From CAYLLT01 sp964591605 (GTDB lineage: Bacteria; Planctomycetota; Phycisphaerae; UBA1845; PWPN01), in assembly GCA_964591605.1 (NCBI GenBank), contig CAZQEN010000158.1, positions 1-16,586 on the forward strand: a stretch of 16,586 bases of DNA, read 5' to 3'. How positions within the stretch are numbered: position 1 is the stretch's first letter; the number at the start of each line of letters is the position of its first letter. The position numbers and the translations under genes are program-made. Positions 7,385 to 14,785 of the stretch are shown here, in pieces. The notes beneath the pieces are model-generated. The model made no database searches. It had not been told where the DNA came from and worked only from the letters and a program-made list of their open reading frames with translations.

Positions 7385-7571
7385 CCAAGTTCAAGTTATT
7401 GTCGCGGCAGTGAGGTCTTTCGACAAATAAAGCTCAAACCAGAATGACGAAATCCGAATGACGAATGAAACCCGAAATCAGAGTGACGACTGCGGAGGGG
7501 CAACTCCATTCGTCCCGCCGCGGCGGATCCTCGACCTTCGGGCTTCGTCATTTGACACTCACCTGCGACAG
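7385..7571. repeat. Inverted-repeat intergenic element C (AATGACGAA family)
   Basis: The left part (7441-7488) carries spaced AATGACGAA units with a related AGTGACGA: AATGACGAAATCCGAATGAC followed by GAATGAAACCCGAAATC. The right part has the complements CATTCGTC (7508-7515) and TTCGGGCTTCGTCATT (7538-7553). A CGCCGCGGCG palindrome lies between them (7517-7526). The build resembles elements A and B, but with a different motif. It lies between the co-directional DUF4838 and URO-D 2 genes. No gene is seen in it. Confidence 0.65.
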
Positions 7572-10103
7572 TCAGTCCCCCGTCGGCAGCCGGTACAGCC
7601 CGGCGTCATCAAAGGCCACCGTGACCCCCTCCGGCTGGGCCTTCGCACCGACCATGAAAACCAGCCGGCCGGCGCCTTCGGGGATGGCGGCCAGCATCAG
7701 GAGGGGCTGCCAGCCGCCGGCCGCGGTCATGTACACCTGGGGCTCGAGGTCCGAGCGCGGATGCCAGGCGCCGCGCGGCGTCTGGAAGCGCGCGACCAGA
7801 TAACCCTTGCCATCGCGCCCTTCGGGCACGGCGCGAGCATAGGCGACGCACAGATACCGCTCGCCGGGCTGGACATCGACCCGCTGCAGAAACACGGCGC
7901 CGGAGTGGGCGTTCGTGATGCAGGCGGCGGCCGTGCCGTCGCGGCCCGCCGCCGGGTCGATCGCGAACCTCGCCCGGCCGGCGTCGCCGTAGGTCGACCA
8001 GCCGGGTGGAACGGGCGGAACCGACTCGCCGTCCGGGCCGCTCGCTGCTGCGGGGGACGGCATTTCCTCAAAAGCCGCGTTGCGGAGCAGATTGGGCGGT
8101 GACTGCTCCCGCGCCCACGCCCAGGCCCGCACCAGGTCGCCCACGCCGCCCTGCCCGGCGGACTGGAGTTTCTGCATCACCTCGGCGACCTGGTCGGGTG
8201 CGTGACGCTGATACCAGTCGATCACGCGCAGGGCGCCGATCGCCGCCCCGCGTTCGAGGTTGGCGACGCGGCCGACCATGAGATATCCCTTGCCGGCCAG
8301 ACCGCGAATGTTCTCGCCGAGCAGATCATCGCGCGAGCGGGCGGCAGCCCAGAACGGCTCGCGCTCGGCGCTGATCCGCGCGAGCTCCAGGATCTGCTGC
8401 GTGGCGTCCCGCGCTCCCTGCAGATCGGCGATCGGATGCCGGGTCAGAGGTTCGGAGAGGGCATACGAGCGGAGGGCATACCCCGCGTATTGCAGTGCGG
8501 CGCGAATCGTCTCGATGCGCTCGCGAATCACCGGCGCATCGGCCTGTGTCAGCGCCTCTTCGAGCAGATCGAGCCCCTCCCGGACGGCGGCGGGCGGGAT
8601 CGCCTGCGCCTGTATGAAGAGGTTCCGATGTTCCCAGTCACGGCGGGTCGGCGGAGGCGCATTCCACGAGCGCTCGAGGAGATCGAAATACCGGGCCATC
8701 GTCGCGGCGGCCGGGCCGAACATTCTGACCATGAACTCCTCGAGCAGCGCGTCGATGTCGAGCGCGGCGTCCCACTGCAGTTTCGAGAACGCCCAGATCA
8801 TCGGCGCGGTGTGCGGCAGGAAGGTGTTGAGCTCCGCGTACATGCCTTCGAAGCCCAGCGCCTTGTCGAAGCGCATCTGCTCAGCCATGGCGTGAGGGTA
8901 GTACCGCGGCGTGAACGTCCCGAGGCCAAAGTAGTCGTATCGCGACAGATGCCTGCACCGCCGGGCCCACTCGCGCGTGAGGGCGTGGTCGGCGTCGCGC
9001 ACACCCGGCTCGCACCAGCGGGCGCTCACCTCGGTGATGAAGCCGAACACGTTGTCCTCCAGACGCTCCACCGTTTCGGGCGGCTGGCGGGCGATGGCGT
9101 AGATGAGCGTGCCGATGTACCGGCCGGGGTGGGATCGGGCGATCTCGCGAGCGACCGTGTTGACGAACTTGTAGTGGCGATCCGAAAACGCGCGCTTCTC
9201 GTAAGCGTCCGGACTTGCGTCGAGCGCGCGGCAGTTGGGACAGCCGCACAGGTGCGAGATGTCGTCCATGCCGAGCGAAAAGCTGTCGGACTCCGGGTGG
9301 CGGTCGAAATGGCGGCGGGCGGCCTCGACGGTGATGCGGATCACGTCGGGGTTGGTTTCACACGGCCGCCAGTAGCGGTAGTCGGCCGGCGGGATCCACC
9401 GCTTCCCGTCCACCAGCGGATAGTACTCCGGATGCGTCTTCGCATAGCGCGACGGCGGAAAGATGGTGTGGAGGTTGTTCTGAAAGTTGCGGCGGGGAAT
9501 GACCTCGCCCGAGACGTTCTTGTTCCGCAGGTTCCAGAGGTTCCAGGAATCGGCGAAGTTGTGGCCCGACCAGATGCGCGGCGAGGTGTCGGGCGCTTTG
9601 ACGACCTCCTTCACGTCGACCTGCAGGCGGCCGGGCGTCCCCGAAGGGATGTACTCCCACTTCTGGCCGGGGGCGAACCAGCGCACGCCGAGCGACCCTT
9701 CGATGAACGAAGCGACGGCAAAGAAGATGGGCGTCGGGTGTCGGCCGGCGAACAGCACGTTCCCGTCGCGAACGCGGATCGCATACGCCTCCGGATTCAG
9801 CGTCGGTCCGGGCGGGTCATCCTCGCGGCCGGGTTCGCAACGGCCGATGTAGAGGCCGGTTCCGCCCACGCGCCGGCCGTCGGTGCGGATCGGCAGCTCC
9901 ACGCCGCAGAGGGCCTTCACGTAGTGCTGGAGCTCGCGGGCGGCGATCGAGAGCCGCTCGGGGGCGTTGGCCGCGATGACGATCGTCGCGGCGGGGCCTC
10001 CATCGCGGGCGAGGGTGATGGTCTCGGCGGCGGCGGAGGCGCATGCCAGTGTGAGGATCGCCGCGCATCGACCGACCAGGTTGAGGCCAGGTGAGCGAGT
10101 CAT
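7572..10103 (-). CDS. DUF4838 secreted glycosidase-like protein with C-terminal carbohydrate-binding-like domain
   Basis: An 843-residue exported protein. A signal peptide (MTRSPGLN, then a hydrophobic core ending ASAAAE) supports ATG 10103; an in-frame GTG at 10139 would bury it. Residues about 25-150 resemble the N-terminal domain found in GH67 alpha-glucuronidases (ARELQHYVKALCGVELPI). Residues about 200-510 match DUF4838, including GCPNC within a CxCxxC set (C286, C288, C291) and YGT/IYAIARQPP-type barrel segments. A helical region follows. The last roughly 170 residues, from LLRNAAFEEMP, look like a CBM4/9-type jelly roll (GWSTYGD, VDVQPGERY, AFDDAGLY). DUF4838 has no firmly known reaction, and action on a uronic-acid or other plant/algal glycan is inference. 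The neighbours are a Gfo/Idh gene upstream and URO-D 2 downstream, on the same strand. Confidence 0.82.
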   Translation of the reverse strand: MTRSPGLNLVGRCAAILTLACASAAAETITLARDGGPAATIVIAANAPERLSIAARELQHYVKALCGVELPIRTDGRRVGGTGLYIGRCEPGREDDPPGPTLNPEAYAIRVRDGNVLFAGRHPTPIFFAVASFIEGSLGVRWFAPGQKWEYIPSGTPGRLQVDVKEVVKAPDTSPRIWSGHNFADSWNLWNLRNKNVSGEVIPRRNFQNNLHTIFPPSRYAKTHPEYYPLVDGKRWIPPADYRYWRPCETNPDVIRITVEAARRHFDRHPESDSFSLGMDDISHLCGCPNCRALDASPDAYEKRAFSDRHYKFVNTVAREIARSHPGRYIGTLIYAIARQPPETVERLEDNVFGFITEVSARWCEPGVRDADHALTREWARRCRHLSRYDYFGLGTFTPRYYPHAMAEQMRFDKALGFEGMYAELNTFLPHTAPMIWAFSKLQWDAALDIDALLEEFMVRMFGPAAATMARYFDLLERSWNAPPPTRRDWEHRNLFIQAQAIPPAAVREGLDLLEEALTQADAPVIRERIETIRAALQYAGYALRSYALSEPLTRHPIADLQGARDATQQILELARISAEREPFWAAARSRDDLLGENIRGLAGKGYLMVGRVANLERGAAIGALRVIDWYQRHAPDQVAEVMQKLQSAGQGGVGDLVRAWAWAREQSPPNLLRNAAFEEMPSPAAASGPDGESVPPVPPGWSTYGDAGRARFAIDPAAGRDGTAAACITNAHSGAVFLQRVDVQPGERYLCVAYARAVPEGRDGKGYLVARFQTPRGAWHPRSDLEPQVYMTAAGGWQPLLMLAAIPEGAGRLVFMVGAKAQPEGVTVAFDDAGLYRLPTGD

Positions 10104-10201
10104 GGTGTCTGCGTCCCGCAGGAGGTTTGCCAGCCGCACGTTCCTTACGGGCGGCCTCGGGGCGGTCTCTCGTCGCCTCTATGGTGCAGGCGCGGCGGCG
10201 C

Positions 10202-10215
10202 CGTGCGGCCGCACG
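10202..10215. repeat. 14-nt perfect palindrome
   Basis: CGTGCGGCCGCACG is its own reverse complement. It lies about 100 nt upstream of the DUF4838 start and 8 nt from repeat D copy 2. It could be an operator or simply part of the repeat; the sequence alone cannot decide. Confidence 0.45.
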
Positions 10216-10222
10216 ATCGCGT

Positions 10223-10248
10223 GAACCCCTCGCTTGCGCTTCGGGCTC
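10223..10248 (-). repeat. 26-nt dispersed repeat D, copy 2
   Basis: Inverted relative to copy 1 at 1305-1330, with 25 of 26 positions identical (it reads CCTCGCTTGCGCTTCGGG within). It lies in the 165-bp gap between the Gfo/Idh stop and the DUF4838 start. Confidence 0.85.
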
Positions 10249-10268
10249 TCTGGTCAGCGCGGTGGGGG

Positions 10269-11585
10269 CTATACTTCGTCGGGCATGACGAACGGCGGCC
10301 GGTACTCGCGCGTCAGCATCGCGTTGGCGGCGGAATCTTTTCCGAAAGTCTCGGTCCGCGGATCGAACTCGACGGTGCGGCCGAGGCGGCACGCGATGTT
10401 GCCCAGATGGCACAGCGTCGCCCCGGCGTGGCCGTACTCGGCCGGCGCGAGCAGGTCGGACATGCGGCGGCTCCGTACCACCTCATAGAAGTTCGCGACG
10501 TGCTCCGGGTGAGCGCCGCCGCCCGAACCCCTGGGCCCGTCCTTGCCGTCGAGAACCGTCCGGTACTCACCGCGCAGGGCCAGCACCAGGTAGCCCTTCG
10601 ATCCGTAGAAGACGACGCCCTGTTTGAGCCCGCTCTGCTCGTCGGCAGGCAGGTTGCTGATCTCGAGGGTGGCCAGCGTCCCATCCGCATACTCGTAGGA
10701 GGCGAACTGGACGTTGGGCGTCTGGCCCTGATCCTTCCAGATGAATCGCCGGCCATGGCTGGAGATCCGCGTCGGATGCGTGTCCTGTTTGCCGAGTCCT
10801 TCCACGATGGCGTCGGCGTAGTGCGGGCCGTTGTTCCCGATTTCGCCGTTGCCGTAAGTCCAGTTCCAGTGCCAGACATAGTGAAAACGGTTCGGGTTGA
10901 ACGGACTTTTCGGTGCGGGGCCGAGCCACAGGTCATAGTGCACCCCGGGCGGCACGGGCGCGTCCTCCTTGATGCCGATGGGCTCGCGCTGGCCGTGGTG
11001 GAAGCCCCGGGCCAGGTACACCTCGCCGATGACCCCGTCGTGAAGCAGTTTCATGGCTTCCTGGCGGCCCTTTGAGGCGCGCGAGTTCGTCCCGACCTGG
11101 ACAACGCGGTTGTACTTGCGGGCGGCGGCGATCATCTTGCGGCCCTCGGCGATGCACCAGGTCGAGGGCTTCTCGACGTACACGTCCTTGCCCGCCTGGC
11201 AGGCGAGCACGGTCATGAGGGCGTGCCAGTGATTGGGAGTCGTGATGCTCACGCAGTGGATGTCCTTGTTGTCCAGCACGCGGCGAAAGTCGGTCTCGGT
11301 GGCAGGCGGCGGCCCTTTCACGAGCGATATCCGCTCGGCGAAGAGCGATTCGTCGATGTCGCACAGCACAGCGAGCCGGATGTTCCGGGAGGCCTGGTGA
11401 TAGGCGATGTGGTGCCGGCCCTGGGCCCGGATGCCGATGATCGCGGTGCGGATCTCGTCGTTGGGGCCCAGCCGCGGCGGCGGTGTCGACCGGGCGGCCG
11501 CCCGTAGAGAACGCGCGGTCAGGCCGCCCAGCGCTGCCCCGGCCGACCCGTGAAGGAACGTACGTCGTCTGATCTGGCGTGACAT
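10269..11585 (-). CDS. Tat-exported Gfo/Idh/MocA family oxidoreductase
   Basis: A 438-residue NAD(P)-dependent oxidoreductase-fold protein carrying a twin-arginine signal (RRRTFLHGSAGAALGG, about residues 6-21), so it should be exported folded. The Rossmann loop reads IGIRAQGRHH instead of the usual GxGxxG, a variant I associate with planctomycete paralogues. The EKP motif is at 138-140, in VYVEKPSTW. GNNGPHYADAI matches the catalytic His segment of the family. Substrates in the family are mostly sugars and cyclitols; this one is unknown, and cofactor loading outside the cytoplasm depends on Tat export. The start is ATG 11585 with AGGAG 7 nt upstream. The frame stays open upstream to 12041, but that part is inverted-repeat DNA and is excluded. 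Confidence 0.9.
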   Translation of the reverse strand: MSRQIRRRTFLHGSAGAALGGLTARSLRAAARSTPPPRLGPNDEIRTAIIGIRAQGRHHIAYHQASRNIRLAVLCDIDESLFAERISLVKGPPPATETDFRRVLDNKDIHCVSITTPNHWHALMTVLACQAGKDVYVEKPSTWCIAEGRKMIAAARKYNRVVQVGTNSRASKGRQEAMKLLHDGVIGEVYLARGFHHGQREPIGIKEDAPVPPGVHYDLWLGPAPKSPFNPNRFHYVWHWNWTYGNGEIGNNGPHYADAIVEGLGKQDTHPTRISSHGRRFIWKDQGQTPNVQFASYEYADGTLATLEISNLPADEQSGLKQGVVFYGSKGYLVLALRGEYRTVLDGKDGPRGSGGGAHPEHVANFYEVVRSRRMSDLLAPAEYGHAGATLCHLGNIACRLGRTVEFDPRTETFGKDSAANAMLTREYRPPFVMPDEV

Positions 11586-11613
11586 GCTGATCTCCTGTTG
11601 TCTCGCAGCGTGC

Positions 11614-11643
11614 ATCTTAGCCTGCCGGAGACCCAGATGACAG
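11614..11643 (-). promoter_or_regulatory. Weak sigma70-like promoter candidate for the Gfo/Idh gene
   Basis: On the minus strand, CTGTCA (4/6 to TTGACA) is followed after 18 nt by TAAGAT (4/6 to TATAAT), about 30 nt before the start codon. The match is modest and could be chance. Confidence 0.2.
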
Positions 11644-11654
11644 TCGCCGCGGGT

Positions 11655-11948
11655 GTTTGCCGACGTGGGGTGTGGCAATTCTTCCGGGATATGGGTGAAG
11701 ACGAGCACCGATCCTCGCCCGGCAGGGCGCACGATGGTTGCCAGGGACTTGAGTCCCTGGATAGGAAGCTCAACACAGACCTCTCGCCTCCTCTCCTCCG
11801 CCCTTCGGACGGAGGAGAGGAGGCGAGAGGGAACAGGGAGAACAGGAATCGCCGTTCCAGGGACTGAAAGTCCCTGGCAACGCTCGAATGCCCTCTGTGC
11901 AAAGGGGTTGTAGCCGCCCGGAAAAATGGCCACACCCCCGACGTGGGG
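11655..11948. repeat. Composite nested inverted-repeat element E
   Basis: This 294-bp region is organised as nested arms. Outer arms are GGGGTGTGGC followed by ATT and TTCCGGG at 11667-11688, with the inverted copy at about 11918-11939 (20 of 22 matching). Middle arms are two copies of a CCAGGGACT hairpin, at 11741-11760 and 11857-11877, in inverted relation including flanking GTTGCC/GGCAAC. At the centre is a perfect 21-bp stem at 11780-11830. CCGACGTGGGG occurs at both ends (11660, 11938). It lies between the GH5 and Gfo/Idh genes and is open in one frame, though it shows no protein-family resemblance. Confidence 0.8.
11780..11830. repeat. Perfect 21-bp stem with 9-nt loop
   Basis: Positions 11780-11800 (CCTCTCGCCTCC, then TCTCCTCCG) are the exact reverse complement of 11810-11830, with loop CCCTTCGGA. 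There is no T-run after either end, so a simple terminator is unlikely; it is the centre of element E. Confidence 0.85.
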
Positions 11949-12018
11949 ACCGGTCCCGGTGACGGCGGCGGGCGGGTGATTGCGATTGCCCAGCAGGAAC
12001 GCGGGAAGAATCACACGA

Positions 12019-12100
12019 GGTGGCATGCGCCATGCACTCATTGCCCGTGCGTACGAAACACGGGCAGCGAGTATCCCGGCGCGCCGGGACTCATGCCACC
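12019..12100. repeat. Nested palindrome set F
   Basis: Outer arms GGTGGCATG (12019-12027) and CATGCCACC (12092-12100) are perfect complements. Inside lie a hairpin of TGCCCGTG (12042-12049) with CACGGGCA (12059-12066), loop CGTACGAAA, and a 14-nt perfect palindrome, CCCGGCGCGCCGGG (12075-12088), flanked by GAGT/ACTC. It folds as a cloverleaf-like cruciform. It sits 35 nt beyond the 3' end of the GH5 gene. It lacks tRNA features. Confidence 0.75.
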
Positions 12101-12134
12101 CTGTTTGACCGTGCAGATCATTCCGCGTCTCTGC

Positions 12135-13319
12135 TTATGCCAGCCGGCTCATCGCGGCCGCGACAGAGGTGAGAATGGCGTCAGTCCCGGAGTCGGACGG
12201 GAGAAAGATCCCGTTTCCATCATCGTATTGAGAGTAGCCGTCATGGAGGATCTGCCAGTTGAGCAATCCGCCGCAGGACGAGCCGCTGCGGCTTCCGTTC
12301 TCGCAGAGATCGGCGTGCAACTCCCGGAAGAACTGGTCGCGGATGCCCGTGGGGCCGCTCGCGATGCCCCGACCCCGATTGTCGCGGGGGACGCCGAACT
12401 CCTCGCACAGGAGCGGCTTGCCGAGTGTGGTCTGCGCGTCGGTGAGCCGCTGCTGGAGATAGTGCCGCGCGTTGACAAGGGCCGGGGCGGTGCGGCTCAC
12501 GGGATGCCAGTGCCAGTTCTGGGGCCAGATGTGACACGTGGCGAAATCGATCGACGGGTGCCGGTGATTCTGGATGAAGTCCTGCCCGCAGCCGCTCATC
12601 CAGCCGTTGGTGTTGCGATCGGCGTGGCGGGGGCCGTAGAAGCCCTCGATGCCGGTGGTGACGAGATGGTGGGGGTCGAGGTTTTTGAGGTGTTCGCTCA
12701 TGTCGGCGATCCACGCATCCAGGTGGGGGGCGGCCGTCGATGACGCCCGGGGCTCGTTGGCGAGCTCCCACGCCAGGAGGGTCGGGTCGTCGCGATATCG
12801 GCGGCCGTGGACGGTATTGACCCGGCCGGCGAGCAGGGCGGCTAGATCCTGATACCAGCTCCGGATGGTGGGATCGCTGAAGAATGCGTCGTGGTGGGGC
12901 CTGCCGAAGCGCCAGAGCGTCCAGCGGTCGATGCCGCCGTAATCGGACCAGTTGTTGACCAGCGTCAGGATGACGCGGAGCCCGCGGGCGGCGGCGGCGG
13001 CCAGCGTCTGGTCGAGGGCGATGAGGCTCTGCTCATCGACGAAGTCAATCGGCCGCTCACCCGGCTGGAGCTGCCGGACGGGTGCGGCCTGCAGGCCGGC
13101 GCCGTGCTCGACGGCGTCCTGGAAGGCCCACGTGCGTACCACCGTCATGCCCCGTTCCTGCAGCTTGTCGAGAACCTCATCGGGCCCCGGTGCGTTCCAG
13201 CGGCGGTATGTCATCTGATAATAGCTGTTGGTGCCGGTCGCAAAGAAAGGGCGGCCGTCGAGCGTGAACTGCGTGCCGCTGCGCTGGACGAAGCTGGTGT
13301 GCGTGCCGAGGCCGCTCAT
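12135..13319 (-). CDS. GH5 family endo-mannanase/cellulase-like glycosidase without signal peptide
   Basis: A 394-residue single-domain TIM-barrel glycoside hydrolase, closest by eye to the GH5_7 beta-mannanase subgroup (TGTNSYYQMTY opening, VVRTWAF strand). The proton donor is E189 in LAWELANEPR and the nucleophile is E307 in LCEEFGVP; both retaining-mechanism acids are present, so activity is plausible on mannan or a related beta-glycan. CHIWPQNW supplies the conserved His segment, and LLNWQI near the C-terminus resembles the final barrel strand. No signal peptide is present. ATG 13319 opens directly into the barrel, and an in-frame TAG lies three codons upstream (13329-13331), so the start cannot be extended. 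The enzyme is therefore predicted cytoplasmic, acting on imported oligosaccharides. It stands downstream of the pseudopilin gene on the same strand. Confidence 0.85.
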   Translation of the reverse strand: MSGLGTHTSFVQRSGTQFTLDGRPFFATGTNSYYQMTYRRWNAPGPDEVLDKLQERGMTVVRTWAFQDAVEHGAGLQAAPVRQLQPGERPIDFVDEQSLIALDQTLAAAAARGLRVILTLVNNWSDYGGIDRWTLWRFGRPHHDAFFSDPTIRSWYQDLAALLAGRVNTVHGRRYRDDPTLLAWELANEPRASSTAAPHLDAWIADMSEHLKNLDPHHLVTTGIEGFYGPRHADRNTNGWMSGCGQDFIQNHRHPSIDFATCHIWPQNWHWHPVSRTAPALVNARHYLQQRLTDAQTTLGKPLLCEEFGVPRDNRGRGIASGPTGIRDQFFRELHADLCENGSRSGSSCGGLLNWQILHDGYSQYDDGNGIFLPSDSGTDAILTSVAAAMSRLA

Positions 13320-13397
13320 GAGGGCATTCTACCCCGGGGGTCTCGATGTCCGGCTCGGGGCAAACCACTCTCATCCGCTCCCGGGCGACGAAAGCCA

Positions 13398-14510
13398 TCA
13401 GAATGACGACGGGCCTTCATTGCGCCCGATGCCGAGCCAGATCTGATCCTTGGGCTTGGGCATCGAGAGGGTGGACCGCAGGTCGAAGAACTCGTAGTAG
13501 CTCAGCATCGAGACGTGGCCGTCCATGAAGCCCGCGTTGGCTCTCTGGCGCGGCTGATAGAGGGCGTCGATCTGGTTGGGGCCGAGCACGCCGCTGGCGG
13601 GCGGGGGAGTGCCCAGCGCCCGGTTGACGTAATCCGCGCCGACCAGACCCGGATGCACCGCGCGCGAGCCGTGACGGAAACGCATGGCCCGGGCCAGATT
13701 GTCCGCCGGATATGTCCGGTTCGTGCCGACGAGGGGCTCCGGGAACAGCCCCAGCTTGCCGCTCTCGGTGATCAGAATCACGGGCCCCTTGGTCTTGATC
13801 AGCCCCGCATTCGCGTTGGCGCCGAAGCTCATCCACATCAGAGGCAGCGTCTGAGGAGCGGTGTTGCCCGAGACGTTCAGCCAGAGCACGCTGCCCTTGT
13901 ACGTGTAGATGTCGTGCCGCCAACTGTTGCTCCCATCCTTGTGGGCGACGGCCGAGGCGGACTTCTGACCGTGCCCGCTGACCTCGTAGTCGATCAGGCA
14001 GTCGCCCAGGGGATCCAGGTAGCCGTCGCCGCTGAAGATCGAGCCGGTGGCCCCGTCCTGGATGTCGGTCTGCCAGGTGGTGGCCGACTTGCGAATGACC
14101 CGGTTGAAGATGGCGTCGGCGGAGCTTTCGCCCTGCGGGTTCCCGTTTTCATCGAACTGGCGGTCCAGCACCGCGGGCACCGGCTTGGGGTCCGGATCGC
14201 TCGGGCAGGTGAAGATCGCGGTTTCCTTCTTGTTGATGCGCAGGGCCTGTGTGGCCCAGCCGAAATTGGTGTTCCATCGCTCCTTGCGCATGCCGGTCTC
14301 GAAGAGATGGGTGAGCGCGCCGTTCACGCCCTGCTTCATGTTGCTGGCACACTGGGTGCCCTGCGCCATGTTGCGGGCCTGCTGGAGGGACGGCAGCAGG
14401 ATCGCGATCAGCAGGGCGATGATCCCTACCACGACGAGGACCTCGACCAGCGTGAAACCGCGTCGAAAGCCGACTGGCACGGATCTGCGGCAGACGTGAT
14501 GGTTTTTCAT
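13398..14510 (-). CDS. Type II/IV pseudopilin-like protein (prepilin N-terminal methylation motif)
   Basis: A 370-residue membrane-anchored protein. A short basic leader is cut by prepilin peptidase after G18, giving F19 as the mature N-terminus with E23 at +5 (GFTLVEVLVVVGIIALLIA). The hydrophobic helix runs to about residue 40, ending LLPSLQQARN. The C-terminal part has RHGSRAVHPG and later NAGFMDGHVSML, the DGH signature of the large planctomycete pseudopilin families. These proteins are abundant in planctomycetes and their role is mostly unknown; participation in a type II-like secretion system or surface filament is inference. ATG 14510 gives an ordinary 18-residue leader; ATG 14534 would add eight residues. 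It lies between the sigma-factor and GH5 genes, same strand. Confidence 0.88.
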   Translation of the reverse strand: MKNHHVCRRSVPVGFRRGFTLVEVLVVVGIIALLIAILLPSLQQARNMAQGTQCASNMKQGVNGALTHLFETGMRKERWNTNFGWATQALRINKKETAIFTCPSDPDPKPVPAVLDRQFDENGNPQGESSADAIFNRVIRKSATTWQTDIQDGATGSIFSGDGYLDPLGDCLIDYEVSGHGQKSASAVAHKDGSNSWRHDIYTYKGSVLWLNVSGNTAPQTLPLMWMSFGANANAGLIKTKGPVILITESGKLGLFPEPLVGTNRTYPADNLARAMRFRHGSRAVHPGLVGADYVNRALGTPPPASGVLGPNQIDALYQPRQRANAGFMDGHVSMLSYYEFFDLRSTLSMPKPKDQIWLGIGRNEGPSSF

Positions 14511-14785
14511 GATCGGGCACCCGAGCACACGCATCAGGCACGGTAGACATGCGGCCCGCCAGAATCTACCTCAACTCCTCGCCGCAGGCAAACAGAATTC
14601 TGAGCGCCCGTTCGGGGTTCGCAGGACGGTGCGACCGATGGGCGGGTGGACCCTCTCGATGTGCCAGGGTCGGGCGACATGCCCGGTGCCGATCATGGGC
14701 TCGCGGCGCCGAAGATGACAGCAGCGAGCTTCGCCGCCCGCCCCAGGGAGTGGGTTTCAGGACGAGGCTGAAAGACGAAGGAGGA
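14511..14785. other. Intergenic region between sigma factor and pseudopilin
   Basis: Downstream of the sigma-factor stop, a 6-bp stem TTTCAG (14755-14760) / CTGAAA (14768-14773) has no T-run. I see no convincing promoter, RNA gene or protein signal in the remainder. Confidence 0.4.

Noticed and set aside
5965..7413. 482-codon plus-strand open frame opposite URO-D 2
   Set aside because: Antisense to a secure URO-D gene, with no family resemblance. The 358-codon frame at 4647-5723 is rejected for the same reason.
8202..10094. 630-codon plus-strand open frame opposite the DUF4838 gene
   Set aside because: Composition is Arg/Gly/Val/His-rich with no motif, and the opposite strand encodes a protein with signal peptide and known domain. 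Treated as a shadow.
11586..12041. N-terminal extension of the Gfo/Idh protein by about 150 codons
   Set aside because: The extension is read through inverted-repeat DNA and would bury the Tat signal. ATG 11585 has its own AGGAG.
12019..12100. A tRNA or structured ncRNA gene in the cloverleaf-like palindromes
   Set aside because: No T-psi-C or D-loop consensus, no acceptor stem with CCA, and no promoter. The symmetry fits a DNA repeat better.
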